From the IMG/VR virus record IMGVR_UViG_3300025086_000009, positions 1 to 34,034 of that record: a DNA stretch of 34,034 bases; one strand, written 5' to 3'. The translations under genes and the position numbers were made by a program. The notes beneath the pieces are model-generated. The model saw only the letters and a list, made by a program, of their open reading frames with translations. It was not told the DNA's origin and did not search any database. The DNA comes from a virus. Below are positions 17,883-25,634 of this stretch, piece by piece. Within the stretch, counting starts at the first letter, position 1; the number at the start of each line of letters is the position of its first letter.

Positions 17883-18344
17883 TTAATCAACCACGTATTT
17901 TATGGTTAGCTCAATAGTACCAGTGCCAGCAGCACCGCCCATTGTCACTGTGATTGCAACACCATTACCGTTGGTATCTGTCTCTGTGCCTGAGCCTAGA
18001 GCCAGTGTTGCCAGGATGTCTACCTTTTGCGCTGACGTAGATGCAGCCGCTGCTTTATACGCTGCTGCTGACGCGCTAACCGCGCTACCAGCTGCATTTG
18101 TATGTGCAGCAAACCCTACAGACAAGGTTGTAGATGAACCCATTGCATCATGTGCAAGTGATCCCTCTAGCAATCTTGCGCCATCGGGCAAGATAAACAT
18201 CTCGATAACATCACCAGATGCAAGTGAGGATGCCTCAAAAGTGCCGTGAGCCACACGGATACGACCGCCCAGCTCATTAGCTTTGTTCATCACGGCTGGT
18301 GTTGCTCGTGAATTAGTTCGTTGTGTCGAAAAAACTGTTGCCAT
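17883..18344 (-). CDS. Head decoration or minor structural protein
   Basis: This 153-residue protein is rich in Ala, Gly, Ser and Thr and probably all-beta. The pattern GGRIRVAHGTFEASSLASGD, then VIEMFILPDGARLLEG, recurs in proteins directly downstream of major capsid genes in marine podoviruses (recalled). It follows the capsid gene by 12 bases and is closed off by the terminator at 17851-17879. It is thus cotranscribed with the capsid gene and presumably abundant. A decoration or capsid-stabilising role is likely but inferred. Confidence 0.65.
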   Translation of the reverse strand: MATVFSTQRTNSRATPAVMNKANELGGRIRVAHGTFEASSLASGDVIEMFILPDGARLLEGSLAHDAMGSSTTLSVGFAAHTNAAGSAVSASAAAYKAAAASTSAQKVDILATLALGSGTETDTNGNGVAITVTMGGAAGTGTIELTIKYVVD

Positions 18345-18356
18345 TGATTAATCTCC

Positions 18357-19220
18357 TTATGACTCAGTGCAAGCAATTTCGACTACCTTCACCTCTTCCA
18401 TGCGTGTAGCACCAAGAGTTTGACAGTAGTAAACTTGCGTTGCGTAGGATTTATCGGCACGTTCATCGATCTTAGCCATAGGCTCTTTGCCTACTGCCAT
18501 TTTCACACCGTCTTGAGCAAAGCAGATAACCTGGCGGTTACTGTCGCTGTCCTGTGTCAAACGATTGGATGTGATAAAATTAAATCCCATAAAAGAATTT
18601 ATTTCACCTTGTGCCAACGCTTTGACGGTGTTGAAGTCGGATGACTTGACCTCTGTTGTGTTCAACAAGTCAGAGACTTGTTTTGGTGAAACAACGATTG
18701 TGCGCGGTATTGATGGATCTACAGATGCAGCATCCAGCGTTTCTTTTGCGCTCAATAGTTTTGCCACAGTCAGACCAGCTGATCCATGCGCGATTTTCTG
18801 ACCTGATGGTAGTGCCGTTGATGTACTACCGTCCTTGCCAGTTTGCGCTGTACCAAGTGCCGCTGCAATGATCTCATCGTCCATTGCCCGACCCATCGCA
18901 GCAGCTGCCGCTCTGCCATAGGTTGATGTCGGATCAATAAGCAAACGAACTTTATCTTGCTCATCGATCAGGTCAGCCCATTCATAGTCAGACATGGTTA
19001 CCATGCGTCTGGTATGTGGTGTTTCAACCAGTGGTGTATCGGCATGGCGGCTGGTTTTCTTTACCGCTGCTGATGACCCTACCTGGTCAAAGAAAGCTTT
19101 CTCGCCATTCACGCTTTCCACATCTACTGCATCACGCAGCAGCGATCCCATTTGCTGACTAAGCATCTGGATATTCGCGGAAAACTGATTGACAAAAGCT
19201 GTAGTTATTTGAGTAGACAT
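18357..19220 (-). CDS. Major capsid protein
   Basis: This 287-residue protein opens MSTQITTAFVNQFSANIQML. It contains RMVTMSDYEWADLIDEQDKV and a helical AAAAAMGRAMDDEIIAAALG stretch, a pattern I associate with the Phage_capsid_2 type of HK97-fold coat proteins. It ends KVVEIACTES. Scaffold lies immediately upstream and a decoration-type gene downstream, as expected. The ribosome binding site is very strong (AAGGAGAG six bases before ATG) and a 139-base structured leader precedes it, both fitting high expression. There is no N-terminal prohead-protease region, so assembly probably relies on the separate scaffold. Confidence 0.9.
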   Translation of the reverse strand: MSTQITTAFVNQFSANIQMLSQQMGSLLRDAVDVESVNGEKAFFDQVGSSAAVKKTSRHADTPLVETPHTRRMVTMSDYEWADLIDEQDKVRLLIDPTSTYGRAAAAAMGRAMDDEIIAAALGTAQTGKDGSTSTALPSGQKIAHGSAGLTVAKLLSAKETLDAASVDPSIPRTIVVSPKQVSDLLNTTEVKSSDFNTVKALAQGEINSFMGFNFITSNRLTQDSDSNRQVICFAQDGVKMAVGKEPMAKIDERADKSYATQVYYCQTLGATRMEEVKVVEIACTES

Positions 19221-19359
19221 ACGTCTCTCCTTTACAGTTTCAGTTTCAATTTAGGATTGCTGCGCTTGGTTATCTCTTGCGAGGCCACGCTTACTGCTTA
19301 AGGCAGTCACTCTGCATGTCACACATGCTTGGCGTGTGGGTCTTTCGATTATCCACGTA
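19221..19359 (-). other. Structured 139-base leader of the capsid gene
   Basis: No gene was found here. The minus strand carries two small hairpins: GCATGT-GTG-ACATGC (19314-19328) and a 5 bp stem ACTGC/GCAGT (19293-19307). A strong Shine-Dalgarno sequence follows just before the capsid ATG. Neither hairpin is followed by a T-run, so they are not ordinary terminators. They may mark an RNA processing point or protect the 5' end of capsid mRNA. No convincing promoter was seen. Confidence 0.5.
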
Positions 19360-20181
19360 TCACGATGCTGCTTGAAAAAGTTCTTGGACTTTCTGCACAT
19401 AGGCATCATGTTCTGGGTGCGTGGCATCCGTGTACGGAGTGCCAGGACGCATTATTTCTTTAAGTTCCTGATTGGCTTGCTCTGGTGTCATAATAAGCTC
19501 TGACGTTTCCCCGACAAGGTTGTCTTCGCCCATTTGCTCACCGAGTGCTGCAAACATTTTTATGATCTCTGGATGATCGCCAAGTTGCCGACCATCTGCC
19601 ATCGTTTCTGTAAAAAACTCGTTTTCTTCTATATTGCCGAGCAATGTATTTGCTGCTGACTGCGCCAGCTTAATACGTTGATCTGTCGCTTGCCCCCACT
19701 CTTCGCGTAGGCTTGCAACACCTTCATCGAAGGCTGCTTCGGCTCTGGCTTCTGCGTCTTGCTCCATCGCAGCATTTTCGTTCATAAAATACGCTGCAAT
19801 CTTGTCAAATTGCTTTGGCGATAGACCAGCCTCAAACACAGCCTGTCTAAAACTGTTTGCCTGTTCATCGCTTAGAACATTTGCAAAATCTGCAACATAG
19901 GCAGCGGTGTCTTGCGGCCGTCCTGTTTCGGCATAAAAGTTTGTCCACTGCTCATCCGTCCAGCTTTCCTGTGGCTTGCCGATGTTTTCTGCGCCAATCA
20001 TTGACCGCGCATGGACATATGATTTTGCCAACGACCCGGCGTCTGTAAAGTTTTTTAAACTGGGATTGCTTCGCAAATCTTCTGGTAGGCTATCTAAAAA
20101 ATTAACTGGTGCTGCGCTTTCTGCGACAGCTTCCGTTGCGACTTCTTGAGATCCAGTGTCTTGGGTTGCCTCTTCGCTCAT
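19360..20181 (-). CDS. Capsid assembly scaffolding protein
   Basis: This 273-residue protein is acidic and helical. It has a disordered Glu/Thr/Ala N-terminus, then NFLDSLPEDLRSNPSLKNFT and AGSLAKSYVHARSMIG (typical of podovirus scaffolds), followed by WTDEQWTNFYAETGRP. The middle and end are Glu/Ala/Gln-rich. It lies between portal and capsid genes, where T7 gp9 is. It guides capsid shell assembly and is lost from the mature head. Its start overlaps the end of the Bbp19-like gene by 4 bases. Confidence 0.9.
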   Translation of the reverse strand: MSEEATQDTGSQEVATEAVAESAAPVNFLDSLPEDLRSNPSLKNFTDAGSLAKSYVHARSMIGAENIGKPQESWTDEQWTNFYAETGRPQDTAAYVADFANVLSDEQANSFRQAVFEAGLSPKQFDKIAAYFMNENAAMEQDAEARAEAAFDEGVASLREEWGQATDQRIKLAQSAANTLLGNIEENEFFTETMADGRQLGDHPEIIKMFAALGEQMGEDNLVGETSELIMTPEQANQELKEIMRPGTPYTDATHPEHDAYVQKVQELFQAAS

Positions 20182-20384
20182 TCGGGTTCCTTCCCTTCGG
20201 TCAGCATACGGACAATCAGCAGCACTGCTGCGCGCTGACCTTCATTAAATGCACTATTGTATGGATTGTCCGAATACGTGGTTGTCTCAAAGCCGAACCG
20301 TGCCTTGAGGTCACTAAGTACGATCTCGCCATCGTCCGTATTAAATGTTTTACGATAGGCGAGCTTTAAATCTTCTACTTTCAT
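20178..20384 (-). CDS. Bbp19-like small phage protein
   Basis: This 68-residue protein reads KLAYRKTFNTDDGEIVLSDL, then FGFETTTYSDNPYNSAFNEG and QRAAVLLIVRML. The pattern (Gly/Glu then VLxDL, Asp-Pro-Tyr, EGxR, hydrophobic helix) matches the Bbp19 family found between portal and scaffold genes of many podoviruses (recalled). Function is not known; position suggests a head-assembly role. It overlaps the portal stop by one base and the scaffold start by 4. Confidence 0.75.
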   Translation of the reverse strand: MKVEDLKLAYRKTFNTDDGEIVLSDLKARFGFETTTYSDNPYNSAFNEGQRAAVLLIVRMLTEGKEPE

Positions 20385-21997
20385 TACTCTAGGTTTTCTA
20401 CTGGTACACTACCAGCCGCCTTGATAAATGGCGCTATTTTGTTTGCAGCTTCAGCGCTTTGCATCTGCTCTTGCACTGCCTGTTGTTGTTGTGCTGCCTC
20501 TGCCTGTTGCTGTCGCAGTTCGGCAACTTCATCATTACCGCGTATAACTCTGGCTGGTAGCCCAGCGGTCTCTACGAGGTACTGCACCATCTTATCACCG
20601 TCCAAGTAGTCGGTAACTGGTGCTACCTGGCTGACTTGCAGCAATATCTCAAACCCACGGAGCATGGCTTGTAGATCTGTAAGTTTTTGCGCTTTCGCTA
20701 GGGGGCTAACGTATTCAATATCAATGTCCTGACCTTGTAGCTCCTCAGGTGCTGGTGGGAGGAGGCCAGACCTGAGAAGCAATGCAAAGGAACGCGATAT
20801 AAGAGGCTGGAGCAATTCAGCTTGCATCCGTCCTAAAACAGGGCCAAGCAACCTCATTTTTTCTTCGTTTCTCTGCAACACTTCTGTCGCTGTCATATTC
20901 TGACCCTGACCCAAAAGCAGCTGGTCTACATAGAATGCTTGACGTATTGCACCACGCCTTTGCTCTTCCATGTTCAGCCCTAGTGGGTTGTTGGCTCCGA
21001 TTTGCAGCGGCTCAAGTCTATCTCTCGTTCCTGATCTGAAAAAGTTTAGTGCGCCCGGTGAGGTGCGTACTGTACCTAAAAAACCATCGTCTGGAACCAT
21101 CAATGGTGGATCGATTTGTTTTTGTGCAGCCTTTATTGTTGTCTCCGACATTTTGTTGAGCATCTTAACGTCAGGCAGTGCGGTCATTGCCGGACTACGC
21201 CCATAGGTACTAACGCTATCTTTTACAAAACGCGGTGACATAAACGGCATTTCGTCAAAGCCACTTTCACTAAGCAGCTCACGACTTTCTGCCATATAAT
21301 ATACAGACGCTACTGGTTTATTTTTTGCAAATGCACCAGTAGCTTCTGCACGGGGAAAAACAGCATGGATTAGCTCATGTTCTTTATACGGATCGTTATC
21401 AACATCTTTTTCTACAATCTTCGGCATTGTCGCGTCAGGAAACTGCATTTTAATAGATCGCGCGGTTAGTTTGAACTTTCGATAGATCGTATCAACACGG
21501 CCTTGCCCATCTTCTGATATATATATTTCTGCAATGTGCCGACACGCAAACCTTAGTCCGTCTGCGTCCATATCAACAAAAAAGCTGCCAGTGCCAAAAA
21601 CCACCAGGTCATAATACAGCTCGTGTATTTCCTGTTGAAAATTACTTCTATTAAAGTGCTGATACATCTGATCGGTTGATATTTCCAACCATTCATTTGC
21701 TGCATCGTCTCGTTGCAATGCCGGGTTGCGATACCGCATGGAAAACCACGGAGTGCTAGGGCTTGTTAGCATACCATGCAAGCTCGATGCCAACAGCTCT
21801 ACGGCATGTATTGCCGTACCATCGAATATAAGTTCTGTTCTTTTATCACCTTGCGTCCGTTTTTTGACAATGTCAGCTTTTCTGGGCAGCATAAAATCAG
21901 CTAGTTGCTGCCAGTGCTGTTCCCAGTTACTGCGCTGATTCTGTAGCGTTTTATAGCGCCTGTCTAATTGTGCAACGAGAGGTGTAACTTCAGCCAT
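20384..21997 (-). CDS. Portal / head-tail connector protein (T7 gp8-like)
   Basis: This 537-residue protein begins LVAQLDRRYKTLQNQRSNWE, then WQQLADFMLPRKADI, RTELIFDGTAIHAVELLASS and LHGMLTSPSTPWF, the classic start of T7-type head-tail connectors. The C-terminal region is Gln/Ala-rich (ELRQQQAEAAQQQQAV), also common. Length matches T7 gp8 (536). Twelve copies would form the channel through which terminase packages DNA. It is coupled by TAATG to the 72-aa gene upstream. Confidence 0.93.
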   Translation of the reverse strand: MAEVTPLVAQLDRRYKTLQNQRSNWEQHWQQLADFMLPRKADIVKKRTQGDKRTELIFDGTAIHAVELLASSLHGMLTSPSTPWFSMRYRNPALQRDDAANEWLEISTDQMYQHFNRSNFQQEIHELYYDLVVFGTGSFFVDMDADGLRFACRHIAEIYISEDGQGRVDTIYRKFKLTARSIKMQFPDATMPKIVEKDVDNDPYKEHELIHAVFPRAEATGAFAKNKPVASVYYMAESRELLSESGFDEMPFMSPRFVKDSVSTYGRSPAMTALPDVKMLNKMSETTIKAAQKQIDPPLMVPDDGFLGTVRTSPGALNFFRSGTRDRLEPLQIGANNPLGLNMEEQRRGAIRQAFYVDQLLLGQGQNMTATEVLQRNEEKMRLLGPVLGRMQAELLQPLISRSFALLLRSGLLPPAPEELQGQDIDIEYVSPLAKAQKLTDLQAMLRGFEILLQVSQVAPVTDYLDGDKMVQYLVETAGLPARVIRGNDEVAELRQQQAEAAQQQQAVQEQMQSAEAANKIAPFIKAAGSVPVENLE

Positions 21998-22215
21998 TAA
22001 GACATTCCATAACTATTCATTATTGTGCGTTTCGGACGAAGTTTCGGATCACGCACACCACTGAGCGCCCTTCCTTGCGTACGTCCGGCCATTTTCTGCT
22101 GCGCTCTTTCCAGCGGATCAACAGTCATCTGCCCCATCATTTGCGCTGGCTGTGCAGCAGTGCCACCCATAATACCAGCAACGTTGGTGAGCTTTTTTTT
22201 ATTACTTAACAACAT
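21997..22215 (-). CDS. Small protein with C-terminal IMNSYG tag
   Basis: This 72-residue protein is basic and Met/Gln/Gly-rich (GIMGGTAAQPAQMMGQMT). It ends in KLRPKRTIMNSYGMS. That ending matches the tails of three tiny proteins near the endolysin (IMSNYG or IMSGYG). The gene overlaps the portal start (TAATG) and follows the 209-aa gene by one base. The family is not recognised. It may be a minor virion or packaging factor, as it lies between terminase and portal. Confidence 0.75.
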   Translation of the reverse strand: MLLSNKKKLTNVAGIMGGTAAQPAQMMGQMTVDPLERAQQKMAGRTQGRALSGVRDPKLRPKRTIMNSYGMS

Positions 22216-22216
22216 A

Positions 22217-22846
22217 TCAAGCGCCTATCAGAGTTCTGCGTCTGCGAAACAAATCTGCCTCTTCATCCTCATCGGTCAACAAACCCTGAGGCGTTGTTTT
22301 AATATTAGACAATGTACCTTTGGTCATCATGCTGATCGCATCATCTTCTGCCTCACCAACAGATGTGGTCAACGCAGATGCCTGGTTTTGTTCCTGACCA
22401 GCCGCTGTCGCAACAGATGTTGCCGTATTATCAAAGTAGTTTGAAATATTATCTGTATTATCAAATGTTTGATTAGATATATTTTCTACATTCGTAAGCG
22501 CTGTATTTGTGGTTTCGTCTAACGTAGTAGGGTTTGTATTTGTTTCTGTATTTTGTGTTACGTTTGTAACTTCTTCCGTTGGCTTAGTTTCCGTTGTGTC
22601 ATTATTTTTACTACGATCTCTGCGCTTATCACGCCTACGCTTCATATCAGCTAATGCTTGTTGTGATGCTGCTTTACGTCCAGGCAAACGAGAATAATAA
22701 TCTGCGTCTTTTCGTTTTACGCCAGTGTCCATTAAAACGTCATCGACTATTTTTCTGCCACGACTTTTGTTTGTTCCTGGCGGTCTAGCACCTGGACTTT
22801 TGCGATTACGAAAACTCTCTCGCAATCGTTTAAAAAAATTACGCAT
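22217..22846 (-). CDS. Low-complexity protein between terminase and portal
   Basis: The protein has 209 residues. The N-terminus is strongly basic (MRNFFKRLRESFRNRKSPGA and a second Arg/Lys block at 72-80), as in nucleic-acid-binding or membrane-binding peptides. The centre (about 82-150) is Thr/Asn/Glu-rich and probably disordered. The end (KTTPQGLLTDEDEEADLFRR then RRTLIGA) is short and conserved-looking; similar ends occur in marine phage proteins (recalled). Function unknown. Head location or packaging support would fit the neighbours. Confidence 0.7.
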   Translation of the reverse strand: MRNFFKRLRESFRNRKSPGARPPGTNKSRGRKIVDDVLMDTGVKRKDADYYSRLPGRKAASQQALADMKRRRDKRRDRSKNNDTTETKPTEEVTNVTQNTETNTNPTTLDETTNTALTNVENISNQTFDNTDNISNYFDNTATSVATAAGQEQNQASALTTSVGEAEDDAISMMTKGTLSNIKTTPQGLLTDEDEEADLFRRRRTLIGA

Positions 22847-22855
22847 ACTTATCTC

Positions 22856-24130
22856 CTACGCTGCAAACGGATTATAACCGTTGTCAGCATCCCTTTGAGC
22901 TGGACGTAAATTGTCCGACACAGCCCTAATACCCACCGCCAAATACCGATAAGCATCCGCGCTATGCGAACTCCAATCATGTACAGGGGTGTTCCTAAAA
23001 GAACGTAAACGCTCATTATAAGCCCGGTGATACTGCCTAAGAGCCTCAAGACCAGGCTTGCACAACTCTGCATCAAACCAGCAACGAGGGAGTAACATTT
23101 TCGCAGCATGGATCCCATCCTCTAACGGCAATTTCGGAACAACCCTAAAATTAATCCCCAGGTCATAAGCAGCCTCTCGCCTACTCTTCCCAGTACTTAA
23201 TTCTCTCACCTCGATGTCGTGCGGTGCATGATGCATCGAATATAAATATTCTTTTTGTTGCAGCACCTTTGCATAATGCGGCAAGCCCTCTCCTCTATTC
23301 TCATAATAATCGATTACATGCACAGCTCGCCCAACTTGCTGTACAAACCAGATCACCGTGCTATCGCCCACACCCAGATCCCAAAAAGTTTCTACCCTTA
23401 CAGATGGATCATACGGAACTGAAGTTATGCGCCCCATCTCATGGAGCTCTTGTAACTCTTTTCCATAAACAGCACCGGGTACATTCGCTACCCAGCTACA
23501 CTCATACTCCTGTGCATACTGGTCAGGGCTCATCATACTCGATGCAGCCTCTAACTCCTCATCATCCAGTATTCCTGTTTCACTTGCCTTGAATAAAGCC
23601 GTGTGCCAATCGCCTTGCCTCTCAGCAGCATCATACAATTCATAAAACGCATTGTGACCCCTTGGCGTACCAATAAACAACGCCCATCCCTTACGATCAC
23701 TTAGCGCTGGCCTGATGATCTCCGGAAATAAACTCTCCGGCATATCAGCCATCTCATCCAAACAAGTACCGTCCTGGTATATCCCACGCAGACTATCAGG
23801 GTTCTCAGCACCCAACAGCTGTATCCTAGCGCCATTCGGTAAGTCACACCGCAATTCAGTCTCGTGAAACCTCACCATCGGTATCGCTCCAGCGAACTGC
23901 TTCAGATAATCCCAAGCAACCGCCTTCGCCTGACGATATGTCGGTGCAATGTAACTAAACCTTGGATTAGGCTTGTCACACAATATAGCAGCCCTTAACA
24001 AGTGATTGATCGCCATCACTGTCTTGCCAAACCTACGGTGGCATACAACTACACCCCAGCGTTTCTTAGCTAACGCCTGGTGCAATTGGTTTTGCAGAGG
24101 TCTTGGTGAATAAGGTATCTCGATGTGCAT
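22856..24130 (-). CDS. Terminase large subunit
   Basis: The protein packages DNA into the head using an ATPase and a nuclease domain. From the chosen ATG it has 424 residues: Walker A CHRRFGKT (30-37), Walker B CLDEMAD with the acidic pair at 125-126, coupling motif IGTPRG (153-158), and nuclease acidic residues in WDLGVGD (D251) and HDWSSHSADAYRY (D392). A GTG 51 bases upstream (24179-24181) would add 17 residues, but family members usually begin close to the PxxLQ-like segment, so the ATG is preferred. Neither start has a good Shine-Dalgarno sequence. A 263-base gap separates it from the small subunit, larger than any other gap among the head genes. Confidence 0.93.
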   Translation of the reverse strand: MHIEIPYSPRPLQNQLHQALAKKRWGVVVCHRRFGKTVMAINHLLRAAILCDKPNPRFSYIAPTYRQAKAVAWDYLKQFAGAIPMVRFHETELRCDLPNGARIQLLGAENPDSLRGIYQDGTCLDEMADMPESLFPEIIRPALSDRKGWALFIGTPRGHNAFYELYDAAERQGDWHTALFKASETGILDDEELEAASSMMSPDQYAQEYECSWVANVPGAVYGKELQELHEMGRITSVPYDPSVRVETFWDLGVGDSTVIWFVQQVGRAVHVIDYYENRGEGLPHYAKVLQQKEYLYSMHHAPHDIEVRELSTGKSRREAAYDLGINFRVVPKLPLEDGIHAAKMLLPRCWFDAELCKPGLEALRQYHRAYNERLRSFRNTPVHDWSSHSADAYRYLAVGIRAVSDNLRPAQRDADNGYNPFAA

Positions 24131-24393
24131 GTGTGTCAGTGTCTTGTGTAGGTGTATTACATGTATAGAAGTAGCGCCCACTTTTTCGGGGGGTGGGGGT
24201 CTGCCCCTAGCAAAATTATAGGGTCATCGGGTGTGCAACCCGACTACATTACTTGTAATTACAATAGGTTAGCTATGCCGCATCACAAATGCATCACAAA
24301 CAACAGGCATATCAAAAACAAAATCAAATCTTGGAGGGTATGCTTGCCTTGTACGCGCGACCCCTGTCACAGCCTATGCACTACACACACAAA
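24131..24393 (-). other. Untranslated stretch between terminase genes; hairpins and repeats
   Basis: No gene is supported here. The stretch holds TCGGGT-5-ACCCGA (24227-24243), GGGG-4-CCCC (24196-24207), a G-rich plus strand near 24186-24199, and two copies of GCATCACAA (24280-24288, 24291-24299). The same 9-mer recurs around attP. Packaging sites often lie near terminase genes, so a cos or pac site is possible, but it is not shown by the sequence alone. Confidence 0.45.
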
Positions 24394-24807
24394 TCAGCTA
24401 GCTTCCGCAGTGACATCACCACCTGACCACGTCAATGTTATCTGTCCAGTCTGTTGCTTATCCTCTGCCTTGTCACGTAACCCCAGTGGCTGCATCTGAC
24501 GTATGTGCTTGTCCATATGATCAGCCTGTAGCCTACGCCTCTGTACCTCTGCCATAGCCAGCTTTGGATCATCAGGTAAGGCTGCTTCCACCAAGTCTAG
24601 TATTTGATCACGCATGACTTCGCATTGAAGAGATCGAGCATTACGATATTGTGTGTATGCATCCTCATCTTCCTGGACATAACGCAGTATTGTACGCCAA
24701 GAAGGTAAGTGATCGTTCTCGTTACAAATGCGAGTAAGGCTTACACCTTCCGCTATTGCTTCGCAGATGATGACCATTTGCTCTTTTGTTACATTACGTT
24801 TTGGCAT
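24394..24807 (-). CDS. Terminase small subunit
   Basis: The 137-residue protein begins with a helix-turn-helix-like region (EQMVIICEAIAEGVSLTRIC then SWRTILRYVQEDEDAYTQYR), followed by NARSLQCEVMRDQILDLVE and a stretch with MAEVQRRRLQADHMDKHIR. This is the standard plan of phage small terminases that recognise the packaging site and recruit the large subunit. It lies just upstream of the large subunit. A terminator-like hairpin with nine T ends ten bases before its ATG, so expression probably depends on read-through or antitermination. Confidence 0.85.
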   Translation of the reverse strand: MPKRNVTKEQMVIICEAIAEGVSLTRICNENDHLPSWRTILRYVQEDEDAYTQYRNARSLQCEVMRDQILDLVEAALPDDPKLAMAEVQRRRLQADHMDKHIRQMQPLGLRDKAEDKQQTGQITLTWSGGDVTAEAS

Positions 24808-24816
24808 TGTGTACCT

Positions 24817-24893
24817 AAAAAAAAAGACCTGACTAGACTGGTTTTACAGTTTGAGACAGCATAAGCGCCAGTTGATTATGAATCTAGCCAGGT
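24817..24893 (-). terminator. Intrinsic terminator with long stem before small terminase
   Basis: The arms 24881-24893 and 24827-24839 pair over 13 bp (two G-T pairs) around a 41-base loop, directly followed by C and nine T on the minus strand. The loop is large for a terminator, so an inner fold is likely. Confidence 0.6.
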
Positions 24894-24963
24894 AAGTTAG
24901 TTGTTGAGGTATGGAATATACAGGCATTCCAGTTGTCGTGCTGACAGCTCGAACCGTTTTCTC

Positions 24964-24979
24964 GCGACAAGATATGGAG
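24964..24979 (+). repeat. Copy A of GCGACAAG...TGGAG element
   Basis: Plus strand GCGACAAGATATGGAG. It differs by one substitution from 27801-27816 and by one inserted base from 31575-31591 (minus strand), where it contains the ribosome binding sites. Here no gene follows on the plus strand; the useful sense may be the minus-strand transcript, which would be antisense to the other two. Confidence 0.85.
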
Positions 24980-25033
24980 GGAGCTGCCAGCGTTTGACAT
25001 TGATCAAACAATATCTGTCCAATCATATCATAT

Positions 25034-25066
25034 CACATACTATATTTCGTGCATCCATACAAGCAA
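25034..25066 (-). promoter_or_regulatory. Possible leftward promoter for small RNA / terminase
   Basis: Two overlapping readings on the minus strand are TTGCTT-16-TATAGT and TTGTAT-17-TATGTG. The first has the better -10. The -35 region includes GCTTGTAT, one base from the GCTTGTAA found at two other promoters. It lies just after the DUF6362-like stop. Confidence 0.4.
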
Positions 25067-25075
25067 TAGTTTTTT

Positions 25076-25507
25076 TTAACTAAAATACTCTGCAAGGATT
25101 TCGTCATCAGTATACTTTAGCTTTGCCCATAGTCTAACTAGTGCATCCTGGTAGCGTCGTTTGATCTGTCTGCCATCACGCAAACCATGCATACGTGCAA
25201 GCTTCTGCCATTGCGCGCCTCGCTCACGAAAGGCAGCGCTATGGCTAACAGCCCACACCATCTTGCGATCATCTGCGTTCATGTGCTCGATACCAAGGAT
25301 AAGAGCTCTGTCATATTGTGTTACTTGCTTGGGAGACGGTGCTGGATGTTTGGGCTTGAATTCAGAGTAACCATATGCACTCCACTGCTGTGCATACTCA
25401 GGCCATGACCCTAACTTTTGTTTTCGTATTGCTGGTGGGAGCGCACGCTCTGTTTCTGCTGCCTCAAAAAACATATCTGACAGCTGTGCTACGTCAGGGT
25501 TATCCAC
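25076..25507 (-). CDS. DUF6362-like phage protein
   Basis: The start used is GTG at 25505-25507 with GGAG eight bases upstream, giving 143 residues. A GTG at 25546 would add 13 residues but lies inside the operator cluster and lacks a binding site. The sequence has FFEAAETERALPPAIRKQK, AYGYSEFKP, then VWAVSHSAAFRERGAQWQKL and LRDGRQIKRRYQDALVRLW, matching my memory of DUF6362 proteins found near phage terminases. The RxIKRRYxDAL end looks like a DNA-binding helix-turn-helix, so a regulatory or packaging-site role is possible. The operators just upstream suggest it is a controlled gene at the boundary of early and late regions. Confidence 0.75.
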   Translation of the reverse strand: MDNPDVAQLSDMFFEAAETERALPPAIRKQKLGSWPEYAQQWSAYGYSEFKPKHPAPSPKQVTQYDRALILGIEHMNADDRKMVWAVSHSAAFRERGAQWQKLARMHGLRDGRQIKRRYQDALVRLWAKLKYTDDEILAEYFS

Positions 25508-25543
25508 AAGGTTTGCTCCGAAAAAAATATGATTGCCTATATA

Positions 25544-25565
25544 CACTTAGTGTAATCACTTAGTG
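25544..25565. promoter_or_regulatory. Operator copy 1, two CACTTAGTG half-repeats
   Basis: CACTTAGTG occurs at 25544-25552 and 25557-25565, thirteen bases apart. Each is a near-perfect dyad (CACT-N-AGTG). The 20-mer CTTAGTGTAATCACTTAGTG is repeated exactly at 25637-25656. It sits directly upstream of the DUF6362-like start. Confidence 0.75.
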
Positions 25566-25594
25566 ATAACTCTTTGTGTGTTTGTCGCGTTTGC

Positions 25595-25619
25595 AAATGA
25601 GCTATATGGATGCTCATTT
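25595..25619. promoter_or_regulatory. Perfect 8 bp inverted repeat between operators
   Basis: AAATGAGC-9-GCTCATTT lies almost midway between the two CACTTAGTG operators. The symmetric spacing suggests a second protein-binding site or part of an origin-like array. Confidence 0.7.
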
Positions 25620-25634
25620 ACAACGCTGTGTAAA

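Larger units (their letters stand above)
24817..25030 (-). ncRNA. Candidate small RNA / attenuator upstream of terminase
   Basis: This region has no credible reading frame. On the minus strand it runs from a possible promoter (25034-25066) to a 13 bp stem ended by nine T. Near its 5' end GTTTGA-TCAATG-TCAAAC (24992-25009) can form a hairpin. It then carries CTCCATATCTTGTCGC (24964-24979), complementary to the ribosome binding regions of the exonuclease and integrase genes. Expected RNA length is about 210 bases. It may act in trans on those mRNAs or only as a leader controlling terminase expression. Both ends are predicted, not known. Confidence 0.5.

Noticed and set aside
22849-23118. Minus-strand 89-aa frame with several hydrophobic stretches
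   Set aside because: It lies wholly inside the terminase large subunit gene on the same strand in another frame. The hydrophobicity is a frame-shift artefact.
24186-24207. G-quadruplex in the terminase gap
   Set aside because: Only two G-runs of sufficient length are present on the plus strand, not the four needed.
24844-25083. Short frames on both strands in the terminase leader, 24844-25026 (minus) and 24901-25083 (plus)
   Set aside because: Neither has a ribosome binding site or protein-like sequence, and both cover the hairpins and the repeated element. An untranslated RNA explains the region better.
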